A DNA stretch of 19,000 nt from Anaerolineaceae bacterium (GCA_011682595.1 JAACEH010000056.1:1-19000); one strand, 5' to 3'; shown: positions 1 through 7,791, numbered from the stretch's first letter. Program-made: numbers and translations. The notes: generated from the letters alone by a model not told the origin.

Positions 1-18
1 CTTGAGGTTTCCGAAGCG

Positions 19-1326
19 ATGAGTTATGCTGACCGTATGTTCTCGAGACGTTGGGTCATCCTGTTGGCCTGGGCCTGCCTGCTGCTTGCCGCCGGCTGCA
101 AGTCCTCGAAGTCGAAATCGGCCGTCGAACGGCGCCTGATCACTCCTGAACTGGTGAGCGGCTCGCTGACCGTCGGCGCTTTGCCCAGGGTCTACGGCGT
201 TGACGAGTTTGTCTATGCGACACCCGGCGGCGTGATCAGCTCCGACCAGGACAACGACGCGGGCCTGCCGCTGGATGACCGTCGGCTGATCGTTTTTGCC
301 GAAGGCTCCGGCGATTCGCTGAAAGGGTTCCTTTACACCGCGCGGCTGATTGCCGAGAGCCAGGTTGCGGCCAAGCTCATCAGGCAACAGCCCTTGCTGT
401 TGTTGCCCGTCCGCTGGTCCTATACGCGAAATGCCGTGGCCGAGCACCTGAACATCAAGGCCCAGAAAGAAGGGGCGGCATTCCTGCAGGACATAGTCCA
501 CGCCTGGTATTTGCGCCACGGTGATGACCCGGCGGCCGGGGTCTCGCTGCTGGGGTTCTCGGCGGGGACGAGGGTTGTCCAGATGGCCTTTGGCTGCGAT
601 GTGGCCCAGGGCGAGATTACCGCCACCGATACCGGCCGGCGGCCCGCCTACATGGCCGCGGTGGGTAACGTAACCTTTGTCGGGGCCAGCATTTCCCGGC
701 AGGACCCCTTGCCGCTGGACGTCATTCGTGGCCGCTTCATCAACTTCGTCAATCCGCGCGACACGCACTTCGGCGACCGGGTGGCCTTCGTGGCCCCGGC
801 CGGCGCGGGGCCGGTGGTCAAGCACATGCTGTCAGGCAGGTCGTTTGAGCGCTCGCCGCGGTTCGGCGCTTCGGTTAACGGTTTCGACGCCCTGCCCACG
901 CTGACCAGGGCTGCGCACTTCAAAGCCGTCGATAGCTGCCCTGCGGCCCGCTGGGTTTTCCGCAGAATCAATTTCCCTGTGCCGGAGGAACTGGTGGCCT
1001 ACGGACTGTTCGGCGAGAGGCTCGAGAACGATAACCTGGACGACTTTGTCAACCTGGCCCCCAACCATTATATCATGGTCGGCCGCGGGCCGGGCGGAGC
1101 CACCGGCGGGCTGCCGCTGGCCATTTATCGCGACCTGGCTACCGAGTTCGTCCAGAGGTTTGTGGCCTCGGCCCTGCTGACCGGCCGCCTGCCCGACCCC
1201 AGTCTCCAGTCGCAGCCCAGGCGGCTCTTCAAGTGGTCGAAGGGCAAGAAGCAGGAGCCGCCCGTCCATCCGGGGGCGCCCAAGCCCCCGACGCCCGCGC
1301 CACTGAAGGCGCCGCCGAAGCGGTAG
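19..1326 (+). CDS. Putative lipoprotein with alpha/beta-hydrolase fold
   Basis: The 435-residue product begins with two arginines, a hydrophobic stretch and a lipobox-like LLAAGC ending at Cys27, so it is probably exported and lipid-anchored. The nucleophile-elbow motif GFSAG (Ser181) sits after a run of hydrophobic strands. Asp248 (in NPRD) and His350 (in APNHY) are spaced like the other members of a Ser-Asp-His triad. The C-terminal 35 residues are rich in Pro and Lys, probably a disordered tail. Together these suggest an esterase/lipase-like hydrolase of the envelope; the substrate is unknown. ATG 19 has GAGG eleven bases upstream; ATG 37 is an alternative that still keeps the signal peptide. 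The gene converges on the MFS gene, with 19 bases between their stops. The hydrolase fold is inferred from motifs only. Confidence 0.75.
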   Translation: MSYADRMFSRRWVILLAWACLLLAAGCKSSKSKSAVERRLITPELVSGSLTVGALPRVYGVDEFVYATPGGVISSDQDNDAGLPLDDRRLIVFAEGSGDSLKGFLYTARLIAESQVAAKLIRQQPLLLLPVRWSYTRNAVAEHLNIKAQKEGAAFLQDIVHAWYLRHGDDPAAGVSLLGFSAGTRVVQMAFGCDVAQGEITATDTGRRPAYMAAVGNVTFVGASISRQDPLPLDVIRGRFINFVNPRDTHFGDRVAFVAPAGAGPVVKHMLSGRSFERSPRFGASVNGFDALPTLTRAAHFKAVDSCPAARWVFRRINFPVPEELVAYGLFGERLENDNLDDFVNLAPNHYIMVGRGPGGATGGLPLAIYRDLATEFVQRFVASALLTGRLPDPSLQSQPRRLFKWSKGKKQEPPVHPGAPKPPTPAPLKAPPKR

Positions 1327-1345
1327 AGGCACCCACATTTTCAAG

Positions 1346-1516
1346 TTACATCCTTTGCGGCTGCACTCGGCGAAGCCAGTGCCAGTACACAGCCACGGCG
1401 GCGGCCACCACGGTCAGGGCAGCCAGGTTGATCCGCACCGCGACGGGGGCCGAGAAGCGTTCGCCCAGGTACCCGGTGAGCATCGATCCGGCGGGCATCA
1501 TTCCTCCGAACAACAC
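1346..1516 (-). pseudogene. Detached 3' end of the MFS exporter gene
   Basis: In a different frame from the main MFS reading frame, this stretch encodes VLFGGMMPAGSMLTGYLGER, then a hydrophobic helix rich in Ala and Val, and ends LRRVQPQRM. That is the expected end of an MFS_3-type permease (a FGG..PxGS motif followed by the final helices). Relatives, as I recall them, carry about five residues (of the type MSLYT) between RGRV and the FGG motif. Here only two bases lie between the corresponding codons, so about 13 bases appear to be missing around 1514-1519. This is either a real inactivating deletion or a sequencing/assembly error. Confidence 0.7.
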
Positions 1517-2658
1517 ATGACGCGGCCGCGGAACCGCTCGCTGACCGCCAGTTGGATGAAGCTGTTGATGCCGGACATGCAGATCAGCAGGCCCAGGCCG
1601 CCGAAGTACAGGGCGATCATGGCCGGCCAGTAATGCTTGACGAGGGTGAAAGTTCCGATCGAAGCGACAAAGAGGGCAACGCCGATCAGGATGAGTCGCT
1701 GTCGTTTCCGGTAATAGCCCAGGTAGGCCATGAGCAAGGCCCCGGTCAGAGCCCCGGCTCCGATGACGGCGACAAAGACGCTGTAGGTGCCGCTGCCCCC
1801 GTGGAATACCTCGTCGGCGAAGGCCGGCAACAGTGTTGCGAACGACCAGCCGAGTATGGCCGCCGCGGCCAGCAGGATCATGGTGCCCCGGATGGGGCGA
1901 TGGTTCCACACGTAGTAGAACCCGCCGAGCGGGTGCCGCGACATGCGGGCCCGACGGCGCTGCAGTTCGCTGGGCGGCGGCAGCCTCATCATCAGCAAGG
2001 CCCCGACCAGGGCCAGGTAGGTCACTCCGTTCAGGCCGAAGCAGGCGGCCGCCCCGAGAGCCCCGAACAGCCCGGCCCCAACCAGGGCGCCCGTCATGCG
2101 CGAGAAATTGAAGATGACCGAATTCAATCCGATCGCGTTGGCGATGTCTCTGGGACCGACCATCTTGACGACAAATGCCTGGCGGGCGGGCACGTCGAAG
2201 GCCATGATCGCACCGTTGATTACCACCACCACCAGCAGATGCCAGGGGCGGACAAACTCCAGGTTGCGGTCCATCAGCAGGACCACCGCCATCACGCAGG
2301 GCGTCAGGGCCGCAAGCGACTGGGTGGCGTAGAGTATGCGCCGCCGGTCGACGCGTTCGGCCACCAGGCCGCCGAGGGTGGACAGAAAGGTCATCGGCAG
2401 CGGCCCGACAGCCCCCAGAATGCCCAGCCATATTTTTGATCCGGTCAGTTCCCAGACCAGCCAGCCGACGGCCACCCGCTGGGCCCAGACGCCGATCATG
2501 GAAATGGTGTGGCCGGCGAAGAAGAGGCGGTAGTTGCGGTGCCGCAGTGAATAGCCGGTTCGCCTGAAAGCGGAGATCAGGCCCGTAGTCCGCTCCGGCG
2601 GCGGCGGGCCGTAGCCCGGCCGGCGTGAGTGATCTTCTCCCGGATCAGTTGAGGTCAT
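1498..2658 (-). CDS. MFS exporter (EntS/MFS_3-like), C-terminally truncated by a frameshift
   Basis: Major facilitator superfamily permease resembling the enterobactin-exporter/MFS_3 group. After about 30 polar residues comes LRHRNYRLFFAGHTISMIG, the usual entry into helix 1, with WLVWELTGSK shortly after. The cytoplasmic loop between helices 2 and 3 reads GGLVAERVDRRR. Later helices are rich in Gly, Ala and Leu. The frame stops after SERFRGRVM, where relatives continue into helix 11. The missing residues are encoded downstream in another frame (1346-1516), so this product (386 residues) lacks roughly the last two helices. I chose ATG 2658 because it gives a normal polar N-terminus, but it has no clear ribosome site; an in-frame ATG at 2718 would add 20 residues. 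It is last in the AraC-aminotransferase-ceramidase-fold cluster, 114 bases beyond the previous stop. Substrate unknown. Confidence 0.75.
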   Translation of the reverse strand: MTSTDPGEDHSRRPGYGPPPPERTTGLISAFRRTGYSLRHRNYRLFFAGHTISMIGVWAQRVAVGWLVWELTGSKIWLGILGAVGPLPMTFLSTLGGLVAERVDRRRILYATQSLAALTPCVMAVVLLMDRNLEFVRPWHLLVVVVINGAIMAFDVPARQAFVVKMVGPRDIANAIGLNSVIFNFSRMTGALVGAGLFGALGAAACFGLNGVTYLALVGALLMMRLPPPSELQRRRARMSRHPLGGFYYVWNHRPIRGTMILLAAAAILGWSFATLLPAFADEVFHGGSGTYSVFVAVIGAGALTGALLMAYLGYYRKRQRLILIGVALFVASIGTFTLVKHYWPAMIALYFGGLGLLICMSGINSFIQLAVSERFRGRVMCCSEE

Positions 2659-2682
2659 GGTCGCGAAAGTCCAGGAAAGCCT

Positions 2683-2707
2683 GGGGCGACTCGGTGGGAG
2701 TCGCCCC
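2683..2707. other. Perfect 10-bp hairpin between ceramidase-fold gene and MFS gene
   Basis: GGGGCGACTC (2683-2692) pairs perfectly with GAGTCGCCCC (2698-2707) around a GGTGG loop. It lies 66-90 bases after the stop of the upstream minus-strand gene and 25-49 bases before the chosen MFS start. No uridine run follows on the minus strand, but a second small hairpin (CCAGG-CTTT-CCTGG) does. It could be an attenuator, an RNA-stability element or an unusual terminator separating the exporter from the genes upstream. Confidence 0.5.
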
Positions 2708-2772
2708 CTCTTCTTCATTTCGCGGCGGCCGCGGGGTCACCGACAGGTCGCCACGGCTGCTGCTTGCCCCGC

Positions 2773-3990
2773 TCAGTCGGCGACGGCCTCGAAGGCCTGG
2801 CCGGCTGTCTCGATTAGTGACTGCTCAATTCCTTCGAGGGCGGCGACCTCGCTGTGAACGACCTCGTGTCCCCCTTGCGGGATCGCCTCGTCGACCGGCA
2901 GGTAGCCCGCCGCATCGTTGGCCAGCGATACCACGACGGTGGCCGGGACCGGGCTTTCCTTTCGCAGCACCGCCGCGTACTGGCTGAACAGTTCGCCGGG
3001 CAGGCCGACCAGGACCAGGTCGCCGGCCCGCAGGGCCATGATCTCGGTCACGGTTGGTTCGCCTTTTTTGGGCCCGGAGTCTTCGGGCCGGTCGTGTTTG
3101 CTGACCAGAGACCATGGCTGTCGGCTGCTTGCGACCGGTCCGACGGCCAGGGCCTTCAGTTCGCTCATCGCCTCCAGGACAATTCGCCCGAGGAGGCGGC
3201 CCATCTTCTGCGGATACTCGGGGCCGACCTGTATGCAGAGTCGCGGGTTGATGTCGCCGGCCCCGGCCAGGGCGAACATGGCCGTCAGGCCCGGATTCTG
3301 CGACTCGATCAGGTCCTTCATGTAGCCGGGGTAATCGGCCGAGATGTCCAAACTCCGCGGCCCAAGCGTGACCGGATGGCAGCCATAGTTGACCAGCAGC
3401 GCGTCGCGCCGCCCGCCCTCTCGACGAACCGCCACCAGCATCACCGCTGGATCGAAGTAGCCGGTGTGCTGCCCCTCCTCGTCCAGCCAGACGTTCTCGC
3501 ACTTGTTGTCCGCGTCGATCACGCGGCGATTGTGGGCCAGGTCCGCCGCCTCGGTCCAGGCCACCTCGAACGTGCCGGGCGCGGCGGCCTTGAACGCCTC
3601 GATGATTGTCTGGGCGATCTTGGGCTCGAACTCCTTGCGGTACTGGTGGTCGATCTCGCCCAGTTTCGAACGGTAAGTGCCCAGGGCCGATGGCCCGGAG
3701 TGGGTATGCGTGGCGGAGATCAGAATAGCCTCCGGTGCCAGAGCCACCTTGGCGGAAACCTCCTCGCGGATGCGTTGCACCATTTCGCCGGGGTAGCCTA
3801 TCACGTCGCTGGTGACCAGGGCCCAGGCGCCTTCGGCTCCCTTGCATACAAGCGCCTCGGCTCGCAGCGGATGGCCGACGCCGGAGGCCGCGCCTTTTCG
3901 CGGTCCGTAGCCGGCCAACAGCACGCCCAACGGCGGCGTAACGTCGATTGTTGCTACGCCGATTTCGAAAGCAGATGTGCCTTCAGCCAT
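2773..3990 (-). CDS. Neutral/alkaline ceramidase-fold protein, paralog 1 (nucleophile Ser absent)
   Basis: 405 residues, matching only the N-terminal catalytic domain of the neutral/alkaline non-lysosomal ceramidase family (Ceramidase_alk); bacterial ceramidases are longer, with an extra C-terminal domain. Family landmarks in order: IDVTPPLG near 15-22, ATHTHSGP (His95/His97), YGCHPVTLGP (His205), GDINPR (Asn248), LPGELF (Glu333), and LANDAAGYLP near 357-365. His97, His205 and Glu333 fit zinc ligands. True ceramidases read GDVSPN, with Ser as nucleophile; here Asn replaces it. The zinc-ligand Tyr of ceramidases also appears to be His375. There is no signal peptide, so it is probably cytoplasmic. 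I would not call it a ceramidase; an amide- or ester-cleaving metallohydrolase is plausible. AAGGAGGG precedes ATG 3990. It is 32 bases downstream of its paralog, clearly the same transcript. Confidence 0.85.
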   Translation of the reverse strand: MAEGTSAFEIGVATIDVTPPLGVLLAGYGPRKGAASGVGHPLRAEALVCKGAEGAWALVTSDVIGYPGEMVQRIREEVSAKVALAPEAILISATHTHSGPSALGTYRSKLGEIDHQYRKEFEPKIAQTIIEAFKAAAPGTFEVAWTEAADLAHNRRVIDADNKCENVWLDEEGQHTGYFDPAVMLVAVRREGGRRDALLVNYGCHPVTLGPRSLDISADYPGYMKDLIESQNPGLTAMFALAGAGDINPRLCIQVGPEYPQKMGRLLGRIVLEAMSELKALAVGPVASSRQPWSLVSKHDRPEDSGPKKGEPTVTEIMALRAGDLVLVGLPGELFSQYAAVLRKESPVPATVVVSLANDAAGYLPVDEAIPQGGHEVVHSEVAALEGIEQSLIETAGQAFEAVAD

Positions 3991-4022
3991 GACGCCCTCC
4001 TTCTCAACTGCAAACGGTCTGC

Positions 4023-5228
4023 TCAGTCCGCAATGGCCGTGAAAGCCCTGCCGGCATGGTCCATCAGCGCCGCTTCAAGCAGTTCGGCCGGCGCCATCCC
4101 GGCCTCGTAAGCGCCCTGGGCCTGGGCCTGGTCGGTCGGAAAATAGCCCACGTAGTCGTTGGCCAGCGAGACGACAACCGTTTGTGGCACGGGGCTGGCC
4201 TCGCGAAGCATCTTCTGGTACTCGCTGAACAGTTCGCCCGGCAGGCTGACCAGGGCCAGGTCGCCGGCCCGCAGGGCCTGGATCTCGGTCGGGATCGTAT
4301 CGCCGACCTTCCTGCCGGGGCGGTTCTTCTTGCCTTTCATCGCCTCGCGCGTGCGGACGATGTTCCACGGCTCGCGGTGACAGACCACCGGACCGACGGC
4401 CAGCGGGGCGAGTGAATCAACCGCCGGGGCCACGATGGCGGCCAGTCGCCGGCCCATGGTCTCAGGGTGCTCGGCTCCGACCGTAACGCAAACCCGCGGG
4501 TTGATGTTCGCTCCGCCGGCGTTGATGAAGAGGACCACCGGGGCGACGCCCTGGCTTTCCAGAACGTCCTTGAGATAGCCGGGGTAGTCGGCCGAAATGT
4601 CGAGACTCGAAGGGCCGAGCGTCACGGGATGACAACCGTAGGCGACCAGCAGCGCCGCCAGCCGGCCGTCCGGACGGCGGAGGCCGGTCAGCATGACCGT
4701 GGGATCGAAGTAGCCCGGGTGCCGGCCTTCGGGGTCGTTCCACTCGTTGGTCCATGTGCCGTCGGGCTGCTCGATGCGGCGGTTCGAGCCCAGCTCCGGG
4801 GCCTCGGTGCGGGCGGTCTCGAAGGTCCCCGGCTCGGCCGAGTTCCACGCCTGGGCAGCCATGTTGGCCAGCGTCCCCTGCAGCGACTCCAGGTAGTCGG
4901 TGTCCAGGGGCGACAGTTCTTCGTCGCCGAACATCGGCGTGGCCGGACCCGAGTGGGTGTGGGTGCCCGAGACCATGATCGCCTCGGCGGGCAGGCCGAC
5001 GGCCTGGCCGATGCGCCGGCGGACCTCGGCCACATAATCCCGCGGGAAGCCGATGGTGTCGCTGGTGATGAGCACCCAGCCTTCATCGCCGGAGCGGCAG
5101 GCCAGGGCTTCACCGCGCAGCCGGTGGCCCAGGGCCGTTGACTTCCGCGGTTTGTAGCCAACCATTGTCGCCCCGATCGGCGGCGTGATGTCCGCGGTGG
5201 CGATGCCGATCAACAGTCCCTCAGCCAT
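4023..5228 (-). CDS. Neutral/alkaline ceramidase-fold protein, paralog 2 (nucleophile Ser absent)
   Basis: 401 residues, aligning end to end with the neighbouring paralog; by eye about half the residues agree, so the pair looks like an old tandem duplication. Landmarks: ADITPPIG near 12-19, GTHTHSGP (His90/His92), YGCHPVTLGP (His200), ANINPR (Asn243), LPGELF (Glu332), LANDYVGYFP near 356-365 and GAYEAG (Tyr374). It therefore keeps the complete set of putative zinc ligands (two His, Glu, Tyr), whereas paralog 1 has His in place of the Tyr. Asn again stands where ceramidases carry the nucleophilic Ser, and the Asp of GDVSPN is lost too (GGANINP). No signal peptide. GGGAG precedes ATG 5228. It lies 68 bases after the aminotransferase stop. 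Function unknown; the context suggests action on an amino-group-bearing metabolite. Confidence 0.85.
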   Translation of the reverse strand: MAEGLLIGIATADITPPIGATMVGYKPRKSTALGHRLRGEALACRSGDEGWVLITSDTIGFPRDYVAEVRRRIGQAVGLPAEAIMVSGTHTHSGPATPMFGDEELSPLDTDYLESLQGTLANMAAQAWNSAEPGTFETARTEAPELGSNRRIEQPDGTWTNEWNDPEGRHPGYFDPTVMLTGLRRPDGRLAALLVAYGCHPVTLGPSSLDISADYPGYLKDVLESQGVAPVVLFINAGGANINPRVCVTVGAEHPETMGRRLAAIVAPAVDSLAPLAVGPVVCHREPWNIVRTREAMKGKKNRPGRKVGDTIPTEIQALRAGDLALVSLPGELFSEYQKMLREASPVPQTVVVSLANDYVGYFPTDQAQAQGAYEAGMAPAELLEAALMDHAGRAFTAIAD

Positions 5229-5296
5229 GGCAATCTCCCGACATTAACGGCCCGGCCGGACGAGCCGACCATGGCACACTTGCGGATTTTTCCCAG

Positions 5297-6565
5297 CTAC
5301 TTTCTTTTCCTGCGGCTCGATTTCTTCGGTTTCAGCAACTCCTCGACGTTGTCCTTGACCTTGACAATGGCCTCGACGATCTTGAGAATCTGTTTGCGGT
5401 CGGCCATCAGGCCGGACTGGTGCAGCGTGCAGAGCGTGTCGGCACAGGCCTTCTCGGCGTTCGGACAGTGGACCTTCTTGTACTGGGCCCCTTTGTACCT
5501 GGCCGGGACCTTCATGTTCTGGAACAGCGGATACTTGTGAATGGGTGTCCCGTAACCGTGGCTCAGGCCGACGCCTTCGGCCCGCACGGCGGCCAGGAAG
5601 TCCTCGCGGTGCAGCCCCTTGAACTGGCTGGCATCGTACTTGAAGACGTAGTAGTAGAAGCCGCGGCGGGTGATCCGCTCGTCCTCGGGCAGCGGCTCGA
5701 GGCCGCCGATCTTCCGCAGGGCCTTGCTCAGGACCTTGGCGTTGCCCATCTTGTAGCGGACTTGTTTTTTCATCTTGGCGAACTGGGTGTTGAGCAGCGC
5801 TCCCTGCAGTTCGGTCAGCCGGTAGTTCGACGAGGGCTCGAAGAACTCGTAGAAGCCCTTGCTCTCCAGGCGGCCCAGGTTGTGAAAGCGGTAGGCCTTG
5901 CGCCAGTCGTCGATCTTGTTGCACAGGACGATGCCGCCCTCGCCGCAGGTCAGGGCCTTGGACTGCTGGAAGCTGAAGGTGCCGAAGTCGCCGTGCGAGC
6001 CGACGCCCTGGCCCCGCCACTGGGAGCCCTGGCCGTGAGCACAATCTTCGACCAGCGGCAACTTGTGCTTGCGGGCGATTTTCTTGATGCGGTCCAGGTC
6101 GGCCGGGTAGCCGCCGAAGTGGACGATGAGGATAGCCGTCGTCCGCGGCGAGATGGCCGCCTCGATCGACTCGGCGTCCATCTGGAAGGTGTTCGGGTCG
6201 CAGTCGGCGAAGACCGGGATGGCCCCCAGCGGCAGCACCGCCGAGGCCGAGACCACAAACGACAGCGAGGGCACGACCACCTCGTCGCCCGCCTTGACGC
6301 CGGCGGCGCGCAGGGCCAGTTCCACGGCGATGGTCCCGTTGGGGACGGCCAGGCCGAACTTGGCGCCCTGGTACCTGGCGAAGGCCCGCTCGAACTTGCC
6401 GCACTCTCCTTTGGCCTGGGTGGCAACGTCGCCGCCGCGCCACCAGACGCCGCTGCGAAAGACCTTCAACAAGGCCTTTTCGTCAGTCTTATCGAATTGC
6501 GGCCACTGGACCTGCAGGCCCTTGGGCAGAACCTTCTTGCCGCCATTAATCGCTAGCTTTGCCAT
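5297..6565 (-). CDS. DegT/DnrJ/EryC1/StrS-family PLP aminotransferase
   Basis: 422 residues, a usual length for this fold-type I family, which transfers an amino group to keto-sugars or keto-cyclitols. N-terminal landmark LAINGGKKV; a substrate loop with SGVWWRGGD; NGTIAVELALRAAGVKAGDEV, the family signature near 76-95; VPSLSFVVSASAV; VEDCAHGQGS with Asp174 expected to pair with the pyridine nitrogen; and FSFQQSKALTCGEGG, where Lys203 should form the Schiff base. The C-terminus is very basic (KPKKSSRRKRK). A strong ribosome site (AAAAGGAG) precedes ATG 6565, and a promoter candidate lies at 6626-6653. It heads the transcript containing both ceramidase-fold genes. Family assignment is secure; the sugar or cyclitol substrate cannot be told from the sequence. 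Confidence 0.92.
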   Translation of the reverse strand: MAKLAINGGKKVLPKGLQVQWPQFDKTDEKALLKVFRSGVWWRGGDVATQAKGECGKFERAFARYQGAKFGLAVPNGTIAVELALRAAGVKAGDEVVVPSLSFVVSASAVLPLGAIPVFADCDPNTFQMDAESIEAAISPRTTAILIVHFGGYPADLDRIKKIARKHKLPLVEDCAHGQGSQWRGQGVGSHGDFGTFSFQQSKALTCGEGGIVLCNKIDDWRKAYRFHNLGRLESKGFYEFFEPSSNYRLTELQGALLNTQFAKMKKQVRYKMGNAKVLSKALRKIGGLEPLPEDERITRRGFYYYVFKYDASQFKGLHREDFLAAVRAEGVGLSHGYGTPIHKYPLFQNMKVPARYKGAQYKKVHCPNAEKACADTLCTLHQSGLMADRKQILKIVEAIVKVKDNVEELLKPKKSSRRKRK

Positions 6566-6625
6566 GACCGGTCAACTCCTTTTCTCCATTGTGTGAACGG
6601 GTGGTTCGCAGACACAAACTCTCCA

Positions 6626-6653
6626 AGGATAGTTTACCCGCGGCCGCTGTCAA
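6626..6653 (-). promoter_or_regulatory. Sigma-70-like promoter for the aminotransferase/ceramidase-fold transcript
   Basis: On the minus strand a perfect TTGACA (-35) at 6653-6648 is followed by a 16-base spacer and TATCCT (-10) at 6631-6626. This predicts a start near 6619 and a leader of about 54 bases before the aminotransferase ATG. It lies in the 123-base gap after the AraC-type regulator gene, so the structural genes can be controlled separately from the regulator. Confidence 0.55.
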
Positions 6654-6688
6654 TGCCATGTCCAGGCTTACGATTCGCTTGCATAATA

Positions 6689-7576
6689 CTACGATCCTTT
6701 TCTTTTTCTTTCGCGGTATGCCTTCGGGGAGCACTTCACGACCTTCTTGAAGGCCCGGCTGAAATAGTAGGGGCTGTTGTAGCCGACCTTCTCGGCGATC
6801 ACGGAAATCTTGGTGTCGCCCTGCTCCAGGAGTTGCTTTGCCGTCTCGATCCGCACCTCGGTCAGGAAGTCGATGATCGTTCGCCCGAACTGCTGCTTGA
6901 ACAGGCCGGCCAGGTAGTTGGGCGACAGGGCAACGTGGTGGGCCACCTGGGCCAGCGTAAGGGCGTTGGTATAGTTCCTCTGGAGAAAATCGCGGGCATT
7001 GAAGGCCACGATCTGGGCGTCCGACCAGTCCTCGTCCGGCGGCAGCGGACGGCCGTCGGTTCCCAGCTGCCGCAGGGCCTGGGCCAGCAGCATGTTCAGC
7101 AATCCCTTGCAGAAACGGAGCCAGCCCCGCTGGCGTTCGATGAGTTCCCCGACCAGTTGGTTCAGAATGCGATTGGCCGGCGGAAAGTCCAGGAAGTCCA
7201 GGGCCCCCAGGACGACGGCCCGGCCCTCGGCGTCGAAGCGGGCCAGGTGGCAGCCCATGTGGTTCGGCGACCCGGCCAGCCACAACGTCTCGGCGGCCCG
7301 CCCGAGGGCCACGGTTTGGTGGTGCATCCTCGGCGCCACCAGCAGGATCTCGCGGCTCTTCACCCGCAGCGGGTCGCCGTTGTTGAGGATCCTGATCGAG
7401 CCCTTGGTGACGATGCAGAGTTCCGGGTGAGCGTGCGAACTGATGCTCTGCAGGGTGACGGGTGGCCGGCCGGCCAGCAGTTTGAAACGGCCGGCCGGCA
7501 GGGCGTCGATAATACATGGCGCCACTTTGCCGAGAATCTGTTCCCAGTCCAGGTTGTCCTTGCCTGCTGCGGCCAT
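6689..7576 (-). CDS. AraC-family transcriptional regulator
   Basis: 295 residues. The N-terminal part (about 30-110) has a cupin-like pattern: HAHPELCIVTKGS, then EILLVAPRMHHQT, typical of the effector-binding jelly roll. The C-terminal part (about 188-290) is the AraC double helix-turn-helix: LTLAQVAHHVALSPNYLAGLFKQQFG (first helix pair) and KISVIAEKVGYNSPYYFSRAFKK followed by CSPKAYRER. The basic tail ends the protein. CAGGAG precedes ATG 7576. The gene lies upstream of and parallel to the aminotransferase/ceramidase-fold genes and divergent from the CoA-disulfide-reductase-like gene. It most likely senses a sugar-like ligand and controls the promoter at 6626-6653; that link is inference from position. 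Confidence 0.92.
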   Translation of the reverse strand: MAAAGKDNLDWEQILGKVAPCIIDALPAGRFKLLAGRPPVTLQSISSHAHPELCIVTKGSIRILNNGDPLRVKSREILLVAPRMHHQTVALGRAAETLWLAGSPNHMGCHLARFDAEGRAVVLGALDFLDFPPANRILNQLVGELIERQRGWLRFCKGLLNMLLAQALRQLGTDGRPLPPDEDWSDAQIVAFNARDFLQRNYTNALTLAQVAHHVALSPNYLAGLFKQQFGRTIIDFLTEVRIETAKQLLEQGDTKISVIAEKVGYNSPYYFSRAFKKVVKCSPKAYRERKRKGS

Positions 7577-7596
7577 GGCTTGCTCCTGTCGCCTGC

Positions 7597-7626
7597 ATAT
7601 TGTGGCGATTCCGCGGCGTTTATCAA
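7597..7626 (-). promoter_or_regulatory. Weak promoter candidate for the AraC-type regulator
   Basis: Minus-strand TTGATA (7626-7621, five of six consensus bases) is followed by an 18-base spacer and CAATAT (7602-7597, a poor -10). It lies just upstream of the regulator's ribosome site. Low confidence because of the weak -10. Confidence 0.25.
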
Positions 7627-7750
7627 GTCTCTTGCCGGTCGGGCGGGGCGGCCGGGTGGCGGCGAGTCAAAATCCCCCCGCTTGGCCATTGCACCCCGGG
7701 CGGCAATGTGGTAACTGTGCCCGGTCGTTGCCGGGCGGGTGGGGAGCACG

Positions 7751-7762
7751 ATATCGCGATAT
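7751..7762. promoter_or_regulatory. 12-bp perfect palindrome, candidate operator
   Basis: ATATCGCGATAT is self-complementary over 12 bases. It extends to 18 bases with one mismatched pair (ACgATATCGCGATATtGT, 7748-7765). It lies 29 bases before the ATG of the CoA-disulfide-reductase-like gene, where a repressor or redox-sensing regulator would overlap the promoter. AT-rich symmetry is conspicuous in this GC-rich spacer. The cognate protein is unknown; the divergent AraC-type protein is not an obvious match, since such proteins usually bind asymmetric direct repeats. Confidence 0.45.
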
Positions 7763-7791
7763 TGTTTCTTCGGACAGGGAAAGGGTTTGTC

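Noticed and set aside
5420..6556. 378-codon plus-strand frame opposite the aminotransferase gene
   Set aside because: Antisense shadow; the minus-strand protein has all PLP-enzyme motifs and a strong ribosome site.
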